DNA from: CAYQTL01 sp964420405
Lineage (GTDB): Bacteria; Acidobacteriota; Thermoanaerobaculia; Thermoanaerobaculales; Sulfomarinibacteraceae
NCBI GenBank assembly: GCA_964420405.1
Contig: CAYQTL010000011.1
Span: 43,746 to 107,745, forward strand
Direction: 5' to 3'
Length of the DNA: 64,000 bases
This document shows positions 45,796 through 56,055 of this stretch, piece after piece; the first letter of the stretch is position 1, and the number at the start of each line of letters is the position of its first letter. The notes beneath the pieces are model-generated. The model ran no database searches. It had not been told where the DNA came from and saw nothing but the letters and a program-made list of their open reading frames with translations. Position numbers and translations under genes: made by a program.

Positions 45796-46112
45796 TGATG
45801 CCCCGACCGCGTCCGTGCCCGCGTCCGTGCCCGAACGGCAACGGCCCCGGCCCGCGACACCGATCGGTCCCGGTGCTCCTTTCGCTGCCGCGTTCCCGCC
45901 GAGGTCGCACTCCCGGACCTGCCGCTGCATCGGGCACGGACGCGGACACGGACGCGGACGCGGGAGGGGGACGACCGCGGTCACCCAGGGGCGGACGCTG
46001 TCGCTGCCGCTGACGCTGCCGCTGACGCTGAGAGTGACTGCCACCATCGGGATCGGGATCGGGAACGGGAACGGGAACGGGATCGGGAACGGGATCGGGA
46101 ACGGGATCGGAG
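45796..46112 (+). repeat. Composite element, full copy, with a ten-tract G array
   Basis: CGTCCGTGCCCG runs, GACACCGATCGGTCCCG core, inverse run CGGACGCGGACACGGACGCG, ACCGCGGTCACCCAGGGGCG, GCTGACGCTGAGAGTGACTG, then ten GGG tracts at 46049 to 46103, all 6 nt apart. The end runs (GTCCGTGCCCGCGTCCGTGC versus GCACGGACGCGGAC) make the element an imperfect inverted repeat. It lies between two convergent genes. Confidence 0.87.
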
Positions 46113-46131
46113 ACTGCGGGCGGTGGAAGCC

Positions 46132-47448
46132 TCAGACCTTCACCGCCGAGAAGATCACCACCACGTCGCACACGTTGGTGCCGGTGGGGCCGGTGCGGAT
46201 TGCGTCGCCCGAGGCCTCGAGCGCGGTCGCGCTGTCGTTGCCGTCGAGCAGGGCCGAGGGGTCGAGCCCCGCCGATCGGATCCGCGACGCGGTGTCGCCG
46301 TCGACGATCGCGCCCGCGTTCTCGGAGGCGCCGTCGACGCCGTCGGTGCCGGCCGCCAGCAGCACGGTCCCGTGGCGGCCGTCCAGTGCGAGCGCCGCGG
46401 CCAGCGCCAGCTCCTGATTGCGGCCGCCGCGACCGGGACCGCGCACCGTGACGGTCGTCTCGCCGCCGGCGACCAGGGCCGACCGGCAACCGTCGGCCAT
46501 CCGCTCCGCCGCGCCCGCCAGTCGGCGGCCCACGTCGCGGGCCTCGCCCTCGAGTGGTGACCCCTCGACCCGGACCACGTACCCGGCGGCGGCGAGGGCG
46601 GCCCTCGCGGCGCCTACGGCCGTCCGGTTGCCCGCCAGGATCGCGGCGGAGGTGCGCGCGACCCACCGGCGGTCGTCGGCGCCCGGGTCGGCCGCGAGCG
46701 CGGACCGGACCGCCTCCGGGATCGCCTTCCGGTCCACGTACCTGTCCAGCATCCCGAGTGCCGCGGCGTCGCTCGCGGGCGGCTCCACCCCCGGCCCCGA
46801 GCCGATGTCGGCCAGGTGATCCCCGACGACGTCCGAGATCGCGAGGGTGAGAATGCGTGCCGGGAACGCCGCCCGCGCGAGCCCGCCGCCGCCGGCCCGC
46901 AGCAGCCGCCGCCGGACCGCGTTGAGCACCCCGATCGGGGCGCCGGCCGCCATCAAGATGCGCGTCGTCGCCGCGACGTCCTCGAGGCCGACTCCGGCCC
47001 GCGGCGTCGCCAGCAGCGCTGAGGCGCCACCCGACATCAACACCAGCAGGAGGTCGTCCGCGCCGAGGTCCGACGCCAGCTCGAGCAGCGCCGCCGCCGA
47101 CGCTTCACCGTCGGTGTCCGGTACCGGGTGGCGCCCGCGGCGGACCGTCGCGGCGGCCGCCGCCTCCTCCGGGACCGGCGCCCCGTGCGGCACGAGCACG
47201 AAGAGCCCGTCGCACCACCCGGGAACGTGCTCGAGCCACGACGCCGCCAGCGTCCCGGCGGCCTTGCCGAGCGCCGCCACCACCGTCCGGCCCGACGGGC
47301 GCTCGATCTCGAGCCCCGCCGCGTGCAGCATGCCGTCGCGCTCGCGCACCGCCCGCGGCACCACCGTCGCCGGGTGGACCGTCCGCACCGCCGCGTCGAA
47401 CGCCGCCCGGGCGTCGCGCCGGAGCCGGGACGTCAGCTCGTCAGACAC
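46132..47448 (-). CDS. Glycerate 2-kinase, MOFRL family
   Basis: 438 residues. Phosphorylates D-glycerate to 2-phosphoglycerate (type II glycerate kinase). N-terminal DUF4147 domain: VVALGKAAGTLAASW, LVPHGAPVP, GRHPVPDTDGEASA, VLMSGGASALLATP. C-terminal MOFRL domain: VAGGETTVTV, GRGGRNQELALAAAL, AAGTDGVDGASENAGA, DSATALEA, TGPTGTNVCDVVVIF. GTG 47448 is 6 nt after TAGAAT. No other serine-pathway gene is adjacent. Confidence 0.93.
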   Translation of the reverse strand: MSDELTSRLRRDARAAFDAAVRTVHPATVVPRAVRERDGMLHAAGLEIERPSGRTVVAALGKAAGTLAASWLEHVPGWCDGLFVLVPHGAPVPEEAAAAATVRRGRHPVPDTDGEASAAALLELASDLGADDLLLVLMSGGASALLATPRAGVGLEDVAATTRILMAAGAPIGVLNAVRRRLLRAGGGGLARAAFPARILTLAISDVVGDHLADIGSGPGVEPPASDAAALGMLDRYVDRKAIPEAVRSALAADPGADDRRWVARTSAAILAGNRTAVGAARAALAAAGYVVRVEGSPLEGEARDVGRRLAGAAERMADGCRSALVAGGETTVTVRGPGRGGRNQELALAAALALDGRHGTVLLAAGTDGVDGASENAGAIVDGDTASRIRSAGLDPSALLDGNDSATALEASGDAIRTGPTGTNVCDVVVIFSAVKV

Positions 47449-47454
47449 CCGCGG

Positions 47455-47460
47455 ATTCTA
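47455..47460 (-). promoter_or_regulatory. -10 box for the leaderless glycerate kinase gene
   Basis: TAGAAT on the minus strand, 6 nt before GTG 47448. Confidence 0.6.
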
Positions 47461-47514
47461 GCCCGATCCCCCGCAGATGCCCGGATGCGCGAGCCATCCG
47501 TCGCGCCGGTTCCC

Positions 47515-47640
47515 CGCCGCGCCTGCGACGTGCGGGAGCCCGCGAGGGCCTGCGAAGCATGCCACCTGGGAGGTGGCGCTACGTGCGCCCGCGATGGCCT
47601 GCGGAGCGTGCCAGCTGGACGCTGACATGGTGGTAGGGGC
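47515..47640 (-). repeat. Hairpin repeat copies
   Basis: GCCACCTGGGAGGTGGC at 47561-47577 (perfect stem, loop GGG) and a decayed unit at 47601-47620, with the shared flanks TGCGGGAGCCCGCGA and GCCTGCGAAGCATGCC. Confidence 0.7.
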
Positions 47641-47747
47641 CGGGTGGAACCCGGCCGTGCGAGGCGTCGGGGATCGGGGGCGCGGACGCGGACGCGGAGG
47701 AGGGCGGAGCGGGAATCGGGAGGACGACTCCTCCGCTGTACCGCCCG

Positions 47748-47981
47748 ATGGACCCTGGCGCGATCCACAGCTTCGACCGGTGCCTGCGGTGCGGAGGACC
47801 TCTCCGTCACGAGCACGCCCACTACCGGTGCGACCGGTGCGGTGCGTTCCTGGCGTGCTGCGAGGGCGAGACGTGCGGGGACCCCGGCGGAGACCCGCGC
47901 CATGCCGCCACGACGCCCGGAACCGGGGGCGCGGCGTCGCCCCGGTCTCGCCGCCCGGGCCCGGGAGGTCGGCGGTACTGA
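47748..47981 (+). CDS. Small zinc-ribbon protein
   Basis: 77 residues. DRCLRCGGPLRHEH and YRCDRCGAFLACCEGETCG: two CxxC knuckles followed by CC and C, a plausible treble or zinc ribbon in the first 45 residues; the remainder is a low-complexity Gly/Pro/Arg tail. No clear promoter or Shine-Dalgarno. Similar in kind to the CxxC protein at 21089. Function unknown; the conserved-looking Cys pattern is the main reason to keep it. Confidence 0.5.
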   Translation: MDPGAIHSFDRCLRCGGPLRHEHAHYRCDRCGAFLACCEGETCGDPGGDPRHAATTPGTGGAASPRSRRPGPGGRRY

Positions 47982-47991
47982 GCGGGGAGCG

Positions 47992-48020
47992 CCCCCGCGT
48001 CGCGACCCGTGACGCGGGGG
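47992..48020 (+). terminator. 10-bp stem hairpin after the zinc-ribbon gene
   Basis: CCCCCGCGTC, 9-nt loop GCGACCCGT, GACGCGGGGG. Perfect stem, no T-run, 10 nt after the stop codon. Possible terminator-like structure. Confidence 0.35.
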
Positions 48021-48112
48021 GGCATCCATGCCGGGCACGTCGGATTGGCCGCCTCGAGAGTGCCTCCACGTCGCGAGCCGTGACACGGGCGCGGTGTGAT
48101 CCGACGATCACG

Positions 48113-48262
48113 TCGGGAACGGGATCGACAACGGCACGGCATCGCGATCGGGAACGCACCGGAAGCCGGCAAGGCACCGGAAGCGGGTACGGCGCGGCCT
48201 CCGGAACGCATCGGGACTGGGATCGGGATCGGGACCGCGACCGGGACCGGGATCGGACAGAG
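48113..48262 (+). repeat. Degenerate hexamer array between convergent genes
   Basis: GGG tracts at 48213, 48219, 48225, 48231, 48243 and 48249; the unit at 48237 is GCG instead of GGG but the 6-nt register is kept. Shorter runs at 48115-48125 and 48149. An unrelated GGAAGC-GGCA repeat (GCACCGGAAGCCGGCAAGGC) sits at 48157-48190. No gene in 48021-48348. Confidence 0.75.
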
Positions 48263-48348
48263 CACGGAACCGCGATCAGAATCGGACACTGCACGAGCGG
48301 CGGGATCCCCCCGCCGCCCGTCGTCTGGACCTCCGGTCGGGCGCGATC

Positions 48349-50961
<2,613 letters not shown>

Positions 50962-51001
50962 GCGCTGTCCTCCTCGGAACGTGCCCTGGGGGCACGAGGA
51001 G

Positions 51002-51031
51002 AGTATAGGATCTGAGTCTCCGCTTGTCAAG
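51002..51031 (-). promoter_or_regulatory. clpB promoter with HAIR-like operator
   Basis: TTGACA (51025-51030), 17-nt spacer, TATACT (51002-51007): the best sigma70-type promoter in the window. Across it lies CTTGACA-N7-ACTCAGA (51011-51031, minus strand), 10 of 14 matches to the HspR inverted repeat CTTGAGT-N7-ACTCAAG. Repression by HspR in the absence of stress is the inference. Confidence 0.6.
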
Positions 51032-51109
51032 TAACAGGCTGGTCGTTTCTGACATCTCAAGACTCAGATATGAGCGATCGACCCTCGAGGGTCAGCTTCA
51101 CACTGGCAC

Positions 51110-51290
51110 GCGCCGGCTCCCGTGGCGCCACCTTCCAGCTGGCACGTGCTTCGCCGGCTCCGTATCGCCAGCTTCCAGCTGGCACGCGCAGGCCGTCGCC
51201 GGCTCCCGTAGCGCCACCTTCCAGGTGGCATGCTTCGCAGGCCGTCGCGGGCTCCCGCACGTCGCAGGCGCCAGGTTCGAACGGCGCCTG
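51110..51290 (+). repeat. Tandem hairpin repeats
   Basis: Three units in a row: 51127-51143 (GCCACCTTCCAGCTGGC, imperfect), 51167-51183 (GCCAGCTTCCAGCTGGC, perfect) and 51213-51229 (GCCACCTTCCAGGTGGC, perfect), joined by CCGGCTCCCGTAGC-type flanks. They lie between clpB and the GCS2-CBS gene. Confidence 0.8.
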
Positions 51291-51298
51291 CCGGCTCG

Positions 51299-51407
51299 GG
51301 ACCCACCGGAGGGAGCGGCTGCGGTCGAGGCCACTGGGGGTCGAAGAGGGCGGGTGGGGTGGCCATCAACCGCCCGCTCATCCCGCGGGGTCGCCGGGCG
51401 CGGAGCG
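51299..51407 (-). repeat. Dispersed 115-bp repeat, reverse copy
   Basis: Same sequence as the copies at 61374-61480 and 63781-64000 in reverse orientation: GGACCCACCGGAGGGAGCGG, CCACTGGGGGTCGAAGAGGG, CCGCCCGCTCATCCCGCGGG. No gene. 51408-51508 shows nothing recognised. Confidence 0.8.
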
Positions 51408-51508
51408 TACGAGCACGCCGGCGCTACCGGCACGCTCCGCACGCCGCCTCGCGCGTCCGCGAGTCAGGGGTGCCGATGGTCAGGAATCCGAGGATCCTGC
51501 ATCCCCGT

Positions 51509-51514
51509 TACACT
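51509..51514 (+). promoter_or_regulatory. -10 box of the GCS2-CBS gene
   Basis: TACACT, 29 nt before ATG 51544, with GGAGAGGGAG as Shine-Dalgarno. Confidence 0.5.
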
Positions 51515-51543
51515 CTCGACATCACCACGCGGAGAGGGAGCCC

Positions 51544-53457
51544 ATGGGCGAGCAGGACGTCCGCCAGCAGTCGCGGACCGACGAGATCCGCGTGTTCCTC
51601 AAGCACCTGCTGCGAGACGTGCGGGCGCTGGAGCACATGCTCGACGACGACCTCTTCGAGACCGGCGTGCGCCGCATCGGCGCCGAGCAGGAGCTGTTCC
51701 TCGTCGACCGCAACTGGCGGCCGGCGCCGATCGCCACCGAGGTCCTCGAGGCCGTCGACGATGAGCACTTCACCACCGAGCTGGCGCGGTTCAACCTCGA
51801 GTTCAACCTCGAGCCCCAGGTGTTCGGCGGCCGCTGTCTCGGCGACATGGAGGCGCAGATCGAGGCGCTGCTGTCGAAGGCCCGCGCGGCCGCCCGGCAG
51901 GTTGGCGGCCAGGTGGTGCTGACGGGCATCCTGCCGACGCTCAACAAGTCCGACCTCGAGCTGTCGAGCATGACCCCCAACCCCCGCTACGTCGCCCTCA
52001 ACGAGGCCTTCACCCGCCTGCGCGGCGGCGACTACGAGTTCTACCTCAAGGGGATCGACGAGCTGCATCTGCACCACGACTCGATCATGGTCGAGGCGTG
52101 CAACACCAGCTTCCAGGTCCACTTCCAGGTCGGTCCCGGCGAGTTCGCGAAGCTGTACAACATCTCCCAGGCGGCGGTCGCGCCGGTGCTGGCCGCCGCC
52201 GCCAACTCGCCCCTGCTGTTCGGCAAGCGGCTGTGGGCCGAGACCCGGGTCGGCCTGTTCCAGCAGTCCGTCGACACCCGCCGCACCACGCCGCACCTGC
52301 GCGAGCAGCTGCCCCGCGTCAGCTTCGGCCGCCACTGGGTCCGGTCGTCGGTGCTCGAGGTCTTCCGCGAGGACATCGCCCGCTTCCGCACCCTGCTGTC
52401 GACCGAGATGGACGGCGACCCGTTCGCCGCCCTCGAGGAGGGCCGCGCGCCGTCGCTCAAGGCCCTACGCCTGCACACCAGTACCGTCTATCGCTGGAAC
52501 CGGATCTGCTACGGGATCTCCGACGGCCGCCCGCACCTGCGGATCGAGAACCGGATCCTGCCGTCGGGTCCGACCCCCCGCGACGAGGTCGCCAACGCCG
52601 CCTTCTGGTTCGGACTCGTCAGCGGGCTCGCCGGGGAGTACGGCGACATCAGCGAGCACATGCGCTTCGACGACGCCCACGCCAACTTCTTCGCCGCCGC
52701 CCAGCACGGCCTCAACGCCCAGCTGAACTGGGTCGGCGGCAGGCTGACCCCCGCCGCGACCCTGATCCTCGACACCCTGCTGCCGCTGGCCCGCAGCGGC
52801 CTGCTCGAGGCCGGCCTGGACCCTTCCGACGTCGCCACCTACCTCGGGGTGGTGGAGGAGCGGGTCCGCTCGGGCCGCACCGGCGCCCAGTGGCAGCTCT
52901 CCTCCCTCGCCGGCCTCGCCGACCGCGGCCCCCTGTCGGAGCGGATGTCGGCGCTGACCGCCGCCACCGCCGCCCGCCAGGCCGACAACAGCCCGGTCCA
53001 CACCTGGCAGCCGGCCCGGCTCGAGGAGGGCGGTGGCTGGAAGCAGAACTACCTCTCCGTCGAGCACTGCATGGACACGGACCTGGTGACCGTCAACGAG
53101 GACGAGCCGGTCGACCTCGTCGCCCACCTGATGGACTGGAACCGGATCCGCCACGTGCTGGTGGAGGACGACGACCACCACCTGGTCGGCATCGTCGGCC
53201 AGCGCGCCCTGGTCCGCCTGGTCGGCAGCTACCACCCCGAGCAGATGGACTCGCCGTTGCCGGTCTCCGAGGTGATGGCCCGCGACCCCGTCACCGTCAC
53301 CCCCGAGACCCCGACCCTCGAGGCCATCGAGCTGATGCGCCGTCACAGGATGAGCTGCATCCCGGTGGTCAAGAACAGCCACCTCGTCGGCGTCGTCACC
53401 GAGGCCCAGTTCATGGCCATCGCCGGCCAGCTCCTCGAGGAGAAGCTGCGGGAGTAG
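51544..53457 (+). CDS. Glutamate-cysteine-ligase-like (GCS2) enzyme fused to a CBS pair
   Basis: 637 residues. Residues about 30-480 resemble the GCS2 carboxylate-amine ligase fold: RRIGAEQELFLVD (Glu-Gln-Glu metal-binding start), NLEFNLEPQVFGG, NTSFQVHFQVGPGEFA, ENRILPSGPT. The reaction is ATP-dependent gamma-glutamyl ligation in known members; the substrate here is unproven. Residues about 510-637 are two CBS motifs (VEHCMDTDLVTVNEDEPVDL and VSEVMARDPVTVTPETPTL), which normally bind AMP/ATP/SAM and regulate. The energy- or methyl-charge control of glutathione-type synthesis is an inference. Confidence 0.87.
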   Translation: MGEQDVRQQSRTDEIRVFLKHLLRDVRALEHMLDDDLFETGVRRIGAEQELFLVDRNWRPAPIATEVLEAVDDEHFTTELARFNLEFNLEPQVFGGRCLGDMEAQIEALLSKARAAARQVGGQVVLTGILPTLNKSDLELSSMTPNPRYVALNEAFTRLRGGDYEFYLKGIDELHLHHDSIMVEACNTSFQVHFQVGPGEFAKLYNISQAAVAPVLAAAANSPLLFGKRLWAETRVGLFQQSVDTRRTTPHLREQLPRVSFGRHWVRSSVLEVFREDIARFRTLLSTEMDGDPFAALEEGRAPSLKALRLHTSTVYRWNRICYGISDGRPHLRIENRILPSGPTPRDEVANAAFWFGLVSGLAGEYGDISEHMRFDDAHANFFAAAQHGLNAQLNWVGGRLTPAATLILDTLLPLARSGLLEAGLDPSDVATYLGVVEERVRSGRTGAQWQLSSLAGLADRGPLSERMSALTAATAARQADNSPVHTWQPARLEEGGGWKQNYLSVEHCMDTDLVTVNEDEPVDLVAHLMDWNRIRHVLVEDDDHHLVGIVGQRALVRLVGSYHPEQMDSPLPVSEVMARDPVTVTPETPTLEAIELMRRHRMSCIPVVKNSHLVGVVTEAQFMAIAGQLLEEKLRE

Positions 53458-53579
53458 ACCGCTCCCTCCCGCGCCCGCCTCCGTGCCCTGAGTGCCCGTG
53501 CCGAGACACCTCGGTGGCAGGCCGGGGCGGCTCGTCACCCACGACCTGTCCGGGCAGCGGGTCGACCACCGCGAGGAAC

Positions 53580-53599
53580 GGGATCGGGATCGGGATCGG
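53580..53599 (+). repeat. Hexamer array at the OPT promoter
   Basis: GGG at 53580, 53586 and 53592, then GG at 53598. It ends 11 nt before the -10 box of the OPT gene. Confidence 0.7.
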
Positions 53600-53610
53600 A
53601 TGGGAGGGGC

Positions 53611-53616
53611 TACAAT
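53611..53616 (+). promoter_or_regulatory. -10 box of the OPT gene
   Basis: TACAAT, 29 nt before ATG 53646, with a strong Shine-Dalgarno GGGGAGGG. Confidence 0.55.
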
Positions 53617-53645
53617 CCTCGGCAGTCCAACCGGGGAGGGCGCCC

Positions 53646-55601
53646 ATGAGCGAGCGCGAGTTCAAGCCGTACGTGCCGGCGGAGCAGTCGATGCCCGAGA
53701 TGACCGTCAAGGCGGTGCTGCTCGGGGTGGTGATGGCGATCGTGCTCGGCGCGGCCAACGCCTACCTCGGCATGAAGGTCGGCCTGACGGTCGCGGCGAC
53801 CTTCCCGGCTGCGGTGGTCGCGATGGCCGCGCTGCGGGTGTTCAAGGGCAACATCCTCGAGGAGAACATGGCCCGCACCACGGCGTCGGTCGGCGAGTCG
53901 CTGGTGGCGGGGGCGATCTTCACCATCCCGGCGTTCGTGATCTCCGGCGCGTGGCCGGACTTCAACCTGCGGGACGCGATGCTGATCATGGGCATCGGCG
54001 GGGTGCTCGGAGTGCTGTTCGTGATCATCCTCAGGCGGCCGCTGGTGGTCGAGGCGGACCTGCCGTACCCGGAGAGCGTCGCGGCGTCGGAGATCGTCAA
54101 GGCGGGGCAGAAGGGCCAGACCGGCGCCGGCCTCGTGTTCTCGGCGATGGGGATCGCGGCGGTGTGGGAGCTGCTCAAGAACGACGCCGGGATCCAGCTC
54201 ATGCGGGACAAGGCCCAGACCTTCGTCCACTTCGGCCGCTCGGCCATCGACGTGCTGGGCAACCGGCTCGAGTACGCGGGCGGGATGCTGCTGTCGACCC
54301 CGGAGGCGTCGCCGATGGTCATGGGCGTCGGCTTCATCGTCGGCCTCAGGATCTCGGCGATCCTGTTCTGCGGTGCGGTCACGGGTTGGCTGCTGCTGGT
54401 GCCGCTGGCGATCTTCCTCAACCCGCAGCTGGCGTCGATCGGCGCCGAGCAGGGCTGGCAGGCGCTGGCGTTCGAGGTCTGGTTCAAGCAGATCCGGCCG
54501 CTCGCGGTCGGGACGATGATCGTGTCGGCGTTCTACACCCTGTACACCCTGCGGACGGCGCTCATCAACGGGATCTCGAAGGCGCTCGCGGGGCTCGGCG
54601 CGGGCCTCGACGCCGAGGCGGTCCCGCGCACCGAGAAGGATCTCGACCTCAAGAAGGTGTTCGTGGCGATCGGCCTGATGGCGATTCCGATGTTCCTGCT
54701 GTACCGGTACTTCGCGGCGTCGACGCCGGGCGCGCTGGTGCTGACGGTGGTGATGCTGGTGCTGGGGGTGCTGTTCGCGGCGGTGGCCGGCTACCTGGTC
54801 GGGCTGGTCGGCAACTCCAACAACCCGATCTCGGGGCTGACGCTGTCGGCGCTGGTGATCGCGGCGGTGCTGATGGTGATGATGGGCGTGACCGGCGTCC
54901 ACGGCGTCGCGGCGGTGCTCGGCGTCGCCGGCGTGGTGTGCTGCGCGGCGGGCGTCGCGGGCGACATGATGCAGGACTTCAAGGTCGGCCACATCCTCGG
55001 CGGCACCCCGTGGCGGATGCAGATCGGCGAGATCATCGGCGTGATCGCGGCGGCGCTCGTGCTGCCGGTGCTGCTGATGGTCCTCAACCAGGCGTACACG
55101 ATCGGCTCGGCGGAGCTGCCGGCGCCGCAGGCGGGGCTGATGGCGCTGATGGCGCAGGGGATCGTCGGCGGCGAGATGGCGTGGCCGCTGGTGATCGTCG
55201 GGATGCTGTTCGGCGTCGCGCTGATCCTGATCTCGGCGCCGGCGCCGATGCTGATCGCGGTCGGCATGTACCTGCCGTTCTCGACCACCTCGGCGGTGTT
55301 CGCCGGCGGCGTCATCCGCGCGATCCTCGACTGGTTCCTCAAGCGCCGCGAGGCGTCGCCGACCGAGAGGACCAAGGCCGAGAACTCGGGGATCCTGGTC
55401 GCCTCGGGCCTGATCGCCGGCCAGTCGCTGATGGCGGTGCTGCTCGCGTTCGTGGTGCTGTACGAGCAGGCGAGGCTGCACCTGCCCGAGGGCCAGCACC
55501 TGCTGCCCCACCTCGGCGAGAGCTTCGGCCTCGGCCTGCTGGTCTACCCGCTACTGCTCGGTTTGCTGGTCTGGCTGCCGCTCAGGCGCTCGCGGGCGTG
55601 A
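53646..55601 (+). CDS. OPT-family oligopeptide transporter
   Basis: 651 residues, about 15-16 membrane helices. FKPYVPAEQSMPEMTVKAVL start, GAANAYLGMKVGLTVAATFP, DLPYPESVAASEIVKAGQKG, VGNSNNPISGLTLSALVIAA and GDMMQDFKVGHILGGTPWRM are conserved blocks of the bacterial OPT branch. Proton-coupled import of peptides or metal chelates in characterised members. Single-gene transcript. It is followed by a short CCCGAT run at 55650-55658. Confidence 0.94.
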   Translation: MSEREFKPYVPAEQSMPEMTVKAVLLGVVMAIVLGAANAYLGMKVGLTVAATFPAAVVAMAALRVFKGNILEENMARTTASVGESLVAGAIFTIPAFVISGAWPDFNLRDAMLIMGIGGVLGVLFVIILRRPLVVEADLPYPESVAASEIVKAGQKGQTGAGLVFSAMGIAAVWELLKNDAGIQLMRDKAQTFVHFGRSAIDVLGNRLEYAGGMLLSTPEASPMVMGVGFIVGLRISAILFCGAVTGWLLLVPLAIFLNPQLASIGAEQGWQALAFEVWFKQIRPLAVGTMIVSAFYTLYTLRTALINGISKALAGLGAGLDAEAVPRTEKDLDLKKVFVAIGLMAIPMFLLYRYFAASTPGALVLTVVMLVLGVLFAAVAGYLVGLVGNSNNPISGLTLSALVIAAVLMVMMGVTGVHGVAAVLGVAGVVCCAAGVAGDMMQDFKVGHILGGTPWRMQIGEIIGVIAAALVLPVLLMVLNQAYTIGSAELPAPQAGLMALMAQGIVGGEMAWPLVIVGMLFGVALILISAPAPMLIAVGMYLPFSTTSAVFAGGVIRAILDWFLKRREASPTERTKAENSGILVASGLIAGQSLMAVLLAFVVLYEQARLHLPEGQHLLPHLGESFGLGLLVYPLLLGLLVWLPLRRSRA

Positions 55602-55749
55602 GGCCGGCATCAGGGATCGCGGTGGCTGTGAGCGGCCGGGCATTCTTATCCCGATCCCGATTCCGAGTGAACCGGGGGCGAGGTGTTCCCGCCGCGTCCG
55701 GCTGCCCCTGATTCCCGCTGGCCCCGGAGCGCGTCCCGTCGGCGCGGGG

Positions 55750-55821
55750 ATGAGCCAGGAGGAGATCCATCGGCGGCTGGCGGAGCTCCAGCTCGAGGAC
55801 GACCGCGGTCGCCTCGGGTGA
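55750..55821 (+). CDS. Possible 23-residue microprotein
   Basis: Short frame MSQEEIHRRLAELQLEDD..., charged and amphipathic, between the OPT gene and the convergent small gene at 55852. No Shine-Dalgarno or clear promoter. It may equally be a chance frame or a decayed gene fragment. The rest of 55602-55851 is empty apart from the CCCGAT run. Confidence 0.25.
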   Translation: MSQEEIHRRLAELQLEDDRGRLG

Positions 55822-55851
55822 CGAGGTGCTCTCGCGGGCGGCCCGGATCCG

Positions 55852-56055
55852 CTACAGCAGGAACCGGTCGCCGCGGATTCTGCGGCGGGGCTCCTTCGAC
55901 AGGGGGCCGAGCCAGGCGGCGGTGTCGTCGAGCCAGTCGAGGAGCTCGGCGGGTGGAAGCCGCGGGCGCTCGCGGCGGACCCGGCGCAGGACCTCGCGGC
56001 GGCGTGGGTCCCGCGCCTCCTCGAGCCAGCCGGCGCGCTCCTCAGGCGAGAGCAT
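55852..56055 (-). CDS. Small Arg-rich protein paired with a nucleotidyltransferase
   Basis: 67 residues: MLSPEERAGWLEEARDPRRR ... LPPAELLDWLDDTAAWLGPL. Helical, charged, no membrane or signal segment, and no named domain. It overlaps the 3' end of the nucleotidyltransferase gene by 14 nt, so the pair is translationally coupled and probably works together, possibly as the antidote of a two-gene system. Kept because of the coupled arrangement and protein-like composition. Confidence 0.6.
   Translation of the reverse strand: MLSPEERAGWLEEARDPRRREVLRRVRRERPRLPPAELLDWLDDTAAWLGPLSKEPRRRIRGDRFLL

Noticed and set aside
43795..46047. Minus-strand extension of the hflK frame
   Set aside because: It runs through intergenic repeats and antisense to the GT39 gene; the hflK start at 43782 has a good Shine-Dalgarno.
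51270..51300. tRNA fragment suggested by GTTCGAAC
   Set aside because: No cloverleaf arms around it; the motif belongs to the repeat flanks and recurs at 38940.
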